Below are positions 57,562-64,000 of a stretch of DNA of 64,000 nucleotides, piece after piece. The stretch spans positions 620,001 to 684,000 of the forward strand of contig NZ_CP133268.1 of NCBI RefSeq assembly GCF_030915385.1. Reading direction: 5' to 3'. The DNA is from Neobacillus sp. PS3-12. GTDB lineage: Bacteria > Bacillota > Bacilli > Bacillales > Cytobacillaceae. Position numbers and translations under genes: made by a program. Every line of letters begins with the position of its first letter. Within the stretch, counting starts at the first letter, position 1. The notes below the pieces were generated by a model. The model was not told the origin of the DNA. It did not search any database and worked only from the letters and a program-made list of their open reading frames with translations.

Positions 57562-58141
57562 TTTCCTTCTTCCTTTCCGTTTCCGCTAAAAAGTTTTTAA
57601 GAATTTGTTTACCTGATGGTGTACCAATTGACTCGGGATGAAACTGCAATCCAAATACAGGATACGTTCGATGGCGAATCGCCATTATTTCTTGATCATC
57701 CATTGCTTCAGCTGTATATTCCAACACTTCAGGCAAAGTGTTTTTATCGATTGATAACGAGTGATATCTCATTACTTCCAATGGGCTTGATAAATAGTTA
57801 AATAATCCACCTTCGTGTGTTATATGAGAAGTTTTACCATGCTTAATACTGCTGGCATGCTTAATAACAGCACCAAAGGCATAACCAATTGCTTGATGCC
57901 CAAGACATATACCTAATATTGGAACTATCTTATAAAAGCTGCGAACTACTTCCACACATATACCTGCATCTTCCGGTCTACCTGGACCTGGGGAAAGAAT
58001 GATCGCCTTTGGATTCATTTCTTTGATTTCATCCAGTGACACTTGATTATTTCGAACTACCTTTATCTCCTCGCCTAATTCCCCTATATATTGATAAAGG
58101 TTAAATGTAAATGAATCATAATTATCGATTAGCAGGATCAT
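57533..58141 (-). CDS. trpG: Anthranilate synthase glutamine amidotransferase subunit TrpG, 202 aa
   Basis: Class I amidotransferase with the nucleophile in LGICLGHQAIG, SPGPGRPEDAG, and the His/Glu pair in GLQFHPESIGTP. In B. subtilis this subunit (PabA) lies outside trp and is shared with folate synthesis; here it is inside the trp operon, as in many other Bacillaceae. Partner is TrpE, directly upstream. Confidence 0.95.
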   Translation of the reverse strand: MILLIDNYDSFTFNLYQYIGELGEEIKVVRNNQVSLDEIKEMNPKAIILSPGPGRPEDAGICVEVVRSFYKIVPILGICLGHQAIGYAFGAVIKHASSIKHGKTSHITHEGGLFNYLSSPLEVMRYHSLSIDKNTLPEVLEYTAEAMDDQEIMAIRHRTYPVFGLQFHPESIGTPSGKQILKNFLAETERKKENEEFFTPIS

Positions 58142-58143
58142 TT

Positions 58144-59526
58144 TTATCCCTCCAAAAAAGACCTTAGTTTATTTATGGTTTCTTCATATTCCAATTCTGG
58201 ATTTGAATCGTATACAATGCCGGCACCTGCTTGAATATATGCCATCCCATCTTTTAAAATCATCGTCCGAATCGCCAGAGCAAAGTCCATGTTTCCATTT
58301 ACCGATAAATACCCAACCGCTCCCGAGTAAAGACCACGTTTTGATTTTTCCAGTTCATTAATAATTTCCATTGCTCGGATTTTTGGTGCACCCGAAACTG
58401 TACCAGCAGGAATACAAGCTGAAAGTGCATCTAATGGTGTTTGGTCCTCTCTCAGTTCCCCGCTTACCTCTGAAACAAGGTGCATTACATGACGGAATCT
58501 TTCGACTTCTTTGTATTTATCTACTTTAACTGTTCCAAACTTGCAAACCTTACCAAGATCATTTCGTCCTAAATCAACAAGCATCTTATGCTCCGCCAGC
58601 TCTTTTTCATCTGATTGCAAATCTTTCTCGTTGTTAAAGTCTTCTTCCGTTGTTTTCCCTCTTTTTCTTGTTCCAGCAATTGGATTGGTAATAACTTGTT
58701 TGTCTCTTGTCTTGATCAGACTTTCTGGTGATGAACCAACCACTGTATAATTTTCAAAATCAATATAATACATATATGGTGTTGGGTTACTAGAACGATG
58801 CCGACGATAAAGGGATAAGGGGTTCCCGCTAAAAGCTGATTTCATCCTTTGTGATGGAACAACCTGAAAAATATCACCATTGACAATGCATTCTTTCGCC
58901 TTTTCAACATTTCTCATAAATTCTTCTTTTGATGTTTCTGGAACAAATCCTTCAAATGAAAACGAATCAATATCTTGATGCATGTATGATTTTTTGAGTT
59001 CAGCAATTCGTCCCTCTACCCTTTCCAGTAATTCCTGTTCATCGGTTTCCCCTAAAAGTGGTGTACCAATCACGAAGACCTTTTCTTCGAGATGGTCAAA
59101 GACGATTACATCTTCATAAAACATGAGGTGAGTATCAGGCATTTTCAATTCGTCAGCTAACTCCGAACCAATATCTTCAATTTGGCGAACAATGTCATAG
59201 CCGATATATCCAACCGCACCAGACATGAAAGGATATGGAAAATCGCCAGCTTCTCTTTGGGGAAGCAAGCTTTTGATCATTTCAATTGGGTTTCCATTAA
59301 CGCTCTCCCTTTGTCCATTTCGTCTCACAATTTCATTTTTATCCCCATGTGAGAAAAACTCCATCACCGGGTCTGAACCGATAAATGAAAAACGGCCAGA
59401 TTCATTGTACTTATGTGAACTTTCTAATAAGAACTTTTTGGGTCCAGATATTTTTTGTAAAATTGCAATCGGAGTTAAAGTATCCCCTTTTACTTCCTTT
59501 ACAACAAAAGAACTTTTGGTCTTCAT
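58144..59526 (-). CDS. trpE: Anthranilate synthase component I TrpE, 460 aa
   Basis: Chorismate-utilising domain in the C-terminal half (VPSQRMKSAFSGNP, NPIAGTRKRGKT, DLGRNDLGKVC, SACIPAGTVSGAPKIRAMEI, IQAGAGIVYDSNPE). The feedback-binding LLES motif is seen as FLLESSHKYNESGRFSFIG. The ATG at 59526 follows AAGGAGA; the long upstream frame runs through the T-box terminator and is not coding. First gene of trpEGDCFBA. Confidence 0.96.
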   Translation of the reverse strand: MKTKSSFVVKEVKGDTLTPIAILQKISGPKKFLLESSHKYNESGRFSFIGSDPVMEFFSHGDKNEIVRRNGQRESVNGNPIEMIKSLLPQREAGDFPYPFMSGAVGYIGYDIVRQIEDIGSELADELKMPDTHLMFYEDVIVFDHLEEKVFVIGTPLLGETDEQELLERVEGRIAELKKSYMHQDIDSFSFEGFVPETSKEEFMRNVEKAKECIVNGDIFQVVPSQRMKSAFSGNPLSLYRRHRSSNPTPYMYYIDFENYTVVGSSPESLIKTRDKQVITNPIAGTRKRGKTTEEDFNNEKDLQSDEKELAEHKMLVDLGRNDLGKVCKFGTVKVDKYKEVERFRHVMHLVSEVSGELREDQTPLDALSACIPAGTVSGAPKIRAMEIINELEKSKRGLYSGAVGYLSVNGNMDFALAIRTMILKDGMAYIQAGAGIVYDSNPELEYEETINKLRSFLEG

Positions 59527-59553
59527 CTTTTTCAATCTCCTTTTTAGACAAAT

Positions 59554-59835
59554 AAAAAAATCGCCCTCTATATACATAAAATACTTATGCATATAGAGGG
59601 CGATTCTTGCGACCGCGGTGCCACCTCCATTTGAAACATTCCCATGTTTCCTCTTTCAGATACAAGCCAACATACAACTGATATCCTATCCTTTTAACGG
59701 TGGAACTCCGTGCAGTCCTACTCTCGTCTTCAGACTGCCACTTGCAAGCCCATTCCACAAATTCACTCTTACCGGGCTTTCACCTTCCCGCTCTCCTGAA
59801 AAGAATGTTGTATTGTGTACTCCCCTTGCGCATCG
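59554..59835 (-). ncRNA. T-box riboswitch 2 (tRNA-Trp type), proximal to trpE
   Basis: The T-box core AGGTGGCACCGCG is at about 59613-59625. A competing terminator pairs ATCGCCCTCTATAT with ATATAGAGGGCGAT (59558-59605) and ends in a T run, 30 bases before trpE. The stem-I region contains a GAATGGGCT segment whose TGG is the likely Trp specifier codon. When uncharged tRNA-Trp binds, the antiterminator forms and trp is transcribed. Confidence 0.9.
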
Positions 59836-59839
59836 CTTT

Positions 59840-60125
59840 TCATTATTAAAATAAATACAAAAAGGGCCTCCATCCAAAAAGGACGGAAGACCCGTGGTGC
59901 CACCTTCATTAACTGATAAAACAGTTCACTTTATCGGTATCAAATCACAATGATTAATACCTATCTCTTGTAACGATGAGATGTTCGCCAAAGCCTACTT
60001 TCCAATTGGAGTTCGGTTTGGAGGCTCCAAAGTCCATTCACCATTACGTCTACACTGATTCACACCAGCCATCAGCTCTCTAAAGTATCCGCAAAGGTTA
60101 CTACTCTTTTTCATTGCCCTTAATA
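59840..60125 (-). ncRNA. T-box riboswitch 1 (tRNA-Trp type), distal
   Basis: The T-box core GGTGGCACCACGG is at about 59891-59905. A terminator follows with GGGTCTTCCGTCC pairing to GGATGGAGGCCC and five T (about 59858-59895). A GAATGGACT segment near 60031 holds a TGG specifier in the same context as in T-box 2. Two T-boxes in a row allow a steeper response to loss of charged tRNA-Trp. Confidence 0.88.
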
Positions 60126-60142
60126 ACTTACTTATGTGAATT

Positions 60143-60171
60143 ATAATAATAAACAAAGAATAATTTGTCAA
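60143..60171 (-). promoter_or_regulatory. SigA-type promoter of the trp operon
   Basis: On the minus strand TTGACA (60166-60171) and TATTAT (60143-60148) are 17 bases apart, just upstream of the first T-box. Confidence 0.75.
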
Positions 60172-60208
60172 GTGATATATTCATAATACTCATTATTGAG
60201 CAAAAAAA

Positions 60209-60841
60209 TTACACTAATTTTAAAAATCTTTGTTTCCAATCCTCTGCCATTTCTTCTACCTGAAGAATTTTCTCTATCGCTTTTTTGTCATGGTTGTGAA
60301 AAAGCGTTTGGGCAGCAAATAGTACAGAAACTTTCAACGGATGCTGCTCGACAAGTTCAATTTTGGAGTCAATATTAATCGTTCCTTCTTCTATTACACG
60401 ACAAAAATAACCCGTTAAACTTGTATCAAACACAAGTTTTAGAAATTCCTTTTCCTGATTAAAACTTGAAATGGTTGAACAAGGAACCCTTCCTTGTGTT
60501 ACTTGAATTACAGTATCCCCTATTTTATAAATATCACCAATATGAACTTCTGCTTCTGTCATTCCAGCAGCGGTTATATTTTCTCCAAAAGCCGGCAGTC
60601 TGAGTTTTTTATTAAATAATTTTTCCCATTTAGAATAGTGCTCATATGGATAAACACAAACAGCACGGTCAATTCCCCCATGAAATTCATGATTAGCCAC
60701 ATCATCGCTAACAAAACCACTTATATTTAATTTTGCAGTTTTAACAACATTTTTGCCAATGGCCGATTTTTCATTCTTTTGTTCCCAAATATATTCCATT
60801 GGTTTACCGATTGCAAGGCTGATCATTGTTCGATTACTCAT
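60209..60841 (-). CDS. MOSC-domain protein (YiiM/YflK-like), 210 aa
   Basis: ATG at 60841 after AGGAGA. The MOSC pattern is clear: SAIGKNVVKTAKLNISGFVSDD, HGGIDRAVCVYPYEHY, FGENITAAGMTEAEVHIGD and the conserved Cys in GRVPCSTISSF. MOSC proteins bind molybdenum cofactor or act on N-hydroxylated compounds and 6-N-hydroxylaminopurine. Molybdoenzymes (NarG, FdhF) are in the same window, but no direct link is visible. It is divergent from the MFS gene. Confidence 0.85.
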   Translation of the reverse strand: MSNRTMISLAIGKPMEYIWEQKNEKSAIGKNVVKTAKLNISGFVSDDVANHEFHGGIDRAVCVYPYEHYSKWEKLFNKKLRLPAFGENITAAGMTEAEVHIGDIYKIGDTVIQVTQGRVPCSTISSFNQEKEFLKLVFDTSLTGYFCRVIEEGTINIDSKIELVEQHPLKVSVLFAAQTLFHNHDKKAIEKILQVEEMAEDWKQRFLKLV

Positions 60842-60948
60842 AAAAAATCTCCTGCTTTCCATTAAAAGGATTGATCACTTATTGTTATTTTAAAATAAAA
60901 AAGACCATATTAACATTAGCAAAAACAAAAAAGGCGGTATTGAGCTCA

Positions 60949-62226
60949 ATGGATAATATTGAACGCTTATGCCCAGCTCCAATAAAAGCATCAAAAAAAC
61001 AGGTGGCTGAAGGAAAAAGCAAGTCGAGTGAAACCTCAAAGCAAAAATGGGCGATTTTGTCAATTTCCTCCATTCCTTTGGTAATGACACTAGGGAATTC
61101 AATGTTAATCCCAGTGTTACCCGCAATGGAAAAAGAATTATCGATTTCCTCTTTTCAAACAAGCATGATTATTACGGTTTACTCAATTGTTGCGATCATT
61201 TTAATACCCATTGCCGGTTTTTTATCAGACCATATTGGACGAAAAAAAGTCATTATTCCAAGTCTAATTATTGCAGGTGCCGGAGGACTCATTTCCGGCT
61301 TTGCTGCGTGGAAAATGGATCATACCTATTGGATTATCCTCATTGGCCGCTCCCTCCAAGGGGTAGGTGCTGCGGGTGCATTTCCAATTGTTCTTCCACT
61401 TGTTGGCGATATGTTTAAAAATGAGGATGATGTCAGCAGTACACTAGGGCTAATAGAAACCTCCAATACGTTTGGTAAAGTATTAAGCCCAATATTAGGT
61501 GCATTTTTGGCAGGGTTTATATGGTTTTTACCTTTTTTCTCATTCCCAGTTTTTTGTTTAATATCAACAATATTAATGATTTTTTTAGTGAAATGTCCGA
61601 AAAAAATTGAAAAGCCGATCCCCTTTAAACAATTTCTCGCAAATCTTAAAGAAATCTTTAGTGAAAAGGGACGATGGCTTTATGCTATTTTTTTTATTGG
61701 CGGTATTTTAATGTTTCTGCTATTTGGAGTATTATTTTATCTTTCGGAAGTATTTGAAAGTGAGTACGGTGTCAAAGCTTTAAAAAAAGGATTCTTTTTA
61801 GCTCTTCCACTTGGCGCCCTTTGCCTCTCTTCATTTATTACAGGAAAAATCATTAAAGAGAACAAAGTCTTAATGAAACGGCTTACTTTTGGAGGAGTTT
61901 TTCTTACAGCTCTTGCCATTGCAGCACTTTATTTTTCTATCAAATTGTGGTTCATGATCTCGATGTTTCTTCTTGTCGGCATAGGAATTGGCGTTGGTCT
62001 GCCCTGCCTTGATGCTTTAATTACTGCCGGAATTGAAAAAGAGGAACGAGGAACCGTAACCTCACTTTATAGTTCGATGAGGTTTATTGGTGTCGCTGCT
62101 GGGCCACCATTTATTGCTTTATTTATGAAATATCCACATCATTGGATTTTTATAATATTAAGCTGTGTAAGTGTAATTACAGCTTTTGTAATCCTCAAAG
62201 CAATTAAACCTGGGGAGGCAGCTTAA
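60949..62226 (+). CDS. MFS multidrug/siderophore exporter (YmfD-like), 425 aa
   Basis: Twelve membrane helices with the MFS motif A-type loop FLSDHIGRKKVI and the motif C region PILGAFLAGF; the N-terminal cytosolic arm is polar. The layout (SISSIPLVMTLGNSMLIPVLPAMEKEL) is that of the drug/H+ antiporters close to B. subtilis YmfD, a bacillibactin exporter. Substrate is not proven. The ATG at 60949 is 11 bases after AAGGCGG; the longer frame from 60871 is less likely. Confidence 0.8.
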   Translation: MDNIERLCPAPIKASKKQVAEGKSKSSETSKQKWAILSISSIPLVMTLGNSMLIPVLPAMEKELSISSFQTSMIITVYSIVAIILIPIAGFLSDHIGRKKVIIPSLIIAGAGGLISGFAAWKMDHTYWIILIGRSLQGVGAAGAFPIVLPLVGDMFKNEDDVSSTLGLIETSNTFGKVLSPILGAFLAGFIWFLPFFSFPVFCLISTILMIFLVKCPKKIEKPIPFKQFLANLKEIFSEKGRWLYAIFFIGGILMFLLFGVLFYLSEVFESEYGVKALKKGFFLALPLGALCLSSFITGKIIKENKVLMKRLTFGGVFLTALAIAALYFSIKLWFMISMFLLVGIGIGVGLPCLDALITAGIEKEERGTVTSLYSSMRFIGVAAGPPFIALFMKYPHHWIFIILSCVSVITAFVILKAIKPGEAA

Positions 62227-62228
62227 AC

Positions 62229-62262
62229 TAAAACGCAGAGGTAAGTGCCTCTGCGTTTTGTT
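62229..62262. terminator. Bidirectional terminator
   Basis: AAAACGCAGAGG / CCTCTGCGTTTT with a 6-base loop. Confidence 0.9.
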
Positions 62263-62267
62263 TGCTT

Positions 62268-64000
62268 CTATTCATTATTTACTGGTTTCTTTAAAATTCC
62301 AAGCAGAATTGCTGAAATAAAAGCTCCAACTAAAATGGATAGTGCATACTGAAGGACGCCACCTTGTACTAATGGTACAACAAAGATTCCTCCATGTGGT
62401 GCCCTAAGACCAATTCCAAATGCCATCGACATTGCCCCTGCAACTGCTGAGCCAATCATAACTGAAGGAATGACACGCAGTGGATCCGCAGCTGCGAATG
62501 GAATAGCGCCCTCAGTGATAAAGGACAGACCCATTACATAACATGCTTTTCCTGCATCCTGGTCAGCTTTGGAAAATTTCTTTTTAAATATAGTTGTAGC
62601 AATAGCAATTCCAAGCGGCGGAACCATACCTGCTGCCATGATCGCAGCCATTGGCTGATAGACTCCACTAGCAAGCAAGCCTGTTCCAAAAACATATGCA
62701 GCCTTATTAATGGGGCCGCCCATATCAAAAGACATCATCGCACCTAAAACGATTCCCAGTAGAACAGCATTACCTGTTCCAAGACCAGATAATACGTGAG
62801 AGATTTCCTTATTCAACCATGTAACTGGTGTATCAATTGCATATTGCATGATCAATCCTGTAATCGCAATACCTAAAAGAGGATAGATTAAAATACTCTT
62901 TATACCTTCTAAAGATCTTGGTAAACCAATGAAAGCCTTTTTCAAGAACAAAACAATATAACCTGCAAGGAAGCCGGCAATCAATCCGCCTAGGAAACCT
63001 GCTCCGCTATTTGCTGCCATCATTCCTCCTACCATACCAGGTGCAAAGCCCGGACGATCGGCAATACTTAACGCTATAAATCCAGCAAGAACAGGAACAA
63101 TCAGTGCAAATGCATTATTACCGCCAATTAATTTTAATACAGCTGCAAAAGGATTATAGGATGGATCTTGCGGATTAGCTGAGTTGTATCCGAACATAAA
63201 ACTAATCGCAATTAAAATACCGCCGCCAACAACAAATGGCAGCATGTTTGATACGCCATTCATTAAATGCTTATAAAAACCTTTACGTTGTTCTTTTTGT
63301 CCTGCAGGAACTTGTCCATTTCCTTGGTAGACAGGGCCATCTTGTTTTAAGGCTTTTTTAATCAATTCCTGCGGGTGGCGGATTCCTTCTGCTACAGCCG
63401 CCTGAATCACATGTTTTCCTTTGAAACGTTCCATTTCAACGTTAATGTCTGCAGCAATAATTACCGCAACAGCATTGTCGATTTCCTCTGCTGTTAAAAC
63501 ATTCTTTGCTCCACCAGAACCGTTCGTTTCAACTTTAATAGTCACTCCCATTTCGCCTGCTTTTGCTTTTAGAGAGTCCGCAGCCATATAGGTATGAGCA
63601 ATTCCTGTTGGACAGCCCGTTACAGCCACAATCGCATTTTGGCTGTTTGAAACATCCTGCTCTTCTTCTTCTTGTTCATCATGATTGTCGATGATGCTTA
63701 ATACATCATCCGCTTTAGTTGCGTTTAATAATTCTTTTCGGACTTCCTCGTTCATCAGCATTCCTGAAAGACGGGCAAGAGCCTCTAGATGTGTATTATT
63801 TGCACCCTCTGGAGCAGCAATCATAAAAAATAGGTGTGCAGGCTGTCCATCTAAAGATTCATAGTCCACTCCTGCAGAAGATTTTCCAAAAGCAATCGCC
63901 GCTTCCTTCACTGCAGCTACTTTTGCATGTGGTATAGCAATTCCTTCCCCAATTTCGGTTATACTTTGCTCTTCACGTTTTAAAATTGCTGCCTTATATT
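62268..64000 (-). CDS. fruA: Fructose-specific PTS transporter EIIABC FruA (N-terminus beyond window)
   Basis: The reading frame is open up to the last base, so the GTG at 63911 is not the start. The EIIA domain shows its phospho-His in EGIAIPHAKV, the EIIB domain its Cys in VAVTGCPTGIAHTYMAAD, and the EIIC domain eight or more helices (FAPGMVGGMMAANSGAGFLGG, MMSFDMGGPINKAAYVFG, FITEGAIPFAAADP). It takes up and phosphorylates fructose to fructose 1-phosphate. In Bacillus it follows fruR and fruK, expected right of the window. Confidence 0.93.
   Translation of the reverse strand, partial: YKAAILKREEQSITEIGEGIAIPHAKVAAVKEAAIAFGKSSAGVDYESLDGQPAHLFFMIAAPEGANNTHLEALARLSGMLMNEEVRKELLNATKADDVLSIIDNHDEQEEEEQDVSNSQNAIVAVTGCPTGIAHTYMAADSLKAKAGEMGVTIKVETNGSGGAKNVLTAEEIDNAVAVIIAADINVEMERFKGKHVIQAAVAEGIRHPQELIKKALKQDGPVYQGNGQVPAGQKEQRKGFYKHLMNGVSNMLPFVVGGGILIAISFMFGYNSANPQDPSYNPFAAVLKLIGGNNAFALIVPVLAGFIALSIADRPGFAPGMVGGMMAANSGAGFLGGLIAGFLAGYIVLFLKKAFIGLPRSLEGIKSILIYPLLGIAITGLIMQYAIDTPVTWLNKEISHVLSGLGTGNAVLLGIVLGAMMSFDMGGPINKAAYVFGTGLLASGVYQPMAAIMAAGMVPPLGIAIATTIFKKKFSKADQDAGKACYVMGLSFITEGAIPFAAADPLRVIPSVMIGSAVAGAMSMAFGIGLRAPHGGIFVVPLVQGGVLQYALSILVGAFISAILLGILKKPVNNE

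Noticed and set aside
59527..59592. N-terminal extension of TrpE by 22 codons
   Set aside because: This part forms the T-box terminator and its T run; the ATG at 59526 has the ribosome binding site.

Overview
The window reads as the chromosome of an aerobic-to-facultative, endospore-forming member of the Bacillaceae (Bacillus/Neobacillus-like). It is AT-rich, has strong GGAGG ribosome binding sites and frequent TTG/GTG starts. It carries spore genes (sspH, an sda-like gene, a YjcZ-type peptide, a YhcN/YlaJ lipoprotein, a splA-like gene, YuzL-like and Hsp20/GerPC-like proteins) and Gram-positive envelope genes (LtaS-type synthase, MprF, LysM-3D protein). No tRNA, rRNA, IS element, prophage or CRISPR array was seen. 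Both ends cut a gene: an SH3-domain protein on the left and the fructose PTS gene fruA on the right.

Layout. 0-13 kb: mixed housekeeping, including a 5-oxoprolinase operon (pxpBCA), a methionine aminopeptidase, an HD hydrolase, LtaS, ComFB and sspH. 13-33 kb: an anaerobic/nitrate region with a Ktr-type K+ channel subunit, an ArsB/NhaD-type transporter, a NarK nitrate transporter fused to a PAS domain, a LysM-3D protein, a formate dehydrogenase with an in-frame TGA, a PAS-PAS histidine kinase, three tandem YhfH-like zinc-ribbon genes, a splA-like gene, and narGHJI preceded by three small co-directional genes. 33-41 kb: aspartokinase, an ABC-F protein, small spore proteins, MprF. 41-51 kb: cupredoxin, pflB-pflA, a CcdA-like protein, a MifM-like leader peptide with yidC, an sda-like gene and an ArlRS-like two-component system. 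51-60 kb: mnmH and the complete trpEGDCFBA operon behind two tandem T-box leaders. 60-64 kb: a MOSC protein, an MFS exporter and fruA.

How the parts fit. Pyruvate formate-lyase makes formate, formate dehydrogenase can oxidise it, and NarGHI can take the electrons while NarK moves nitrate and nitrite. The narK and pflB promoters each carry a perfect TGTGA-N6-TCACA palindrome at exactly the same distance from their -10 box, so they probably share an Fnr-type (or Rex-type) regulator.

The two strongest discoveries are these. (1) The formate dehydrogenase has an in-frame TGA at the known selenocysteine position, followed by a hairpin with a GGTCT apical loop and a well-paired lower stem. The selenium enzyme MnmH is encoded 30 kb away. 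(2) A 100-residue membrane leader ORF just before yidC has a MifM-like arrest motif, and its last codons can pair with the yidC Shine-Dalgarno sequence.

Caution: four genes (pxpB, the methionine aminopeptidase, the Ktr subunit and the ABC-F gene) are each broken by a single-base indel in a short run of C or G. That pattern suggests residual sequencing error at least as much as true gene decay.
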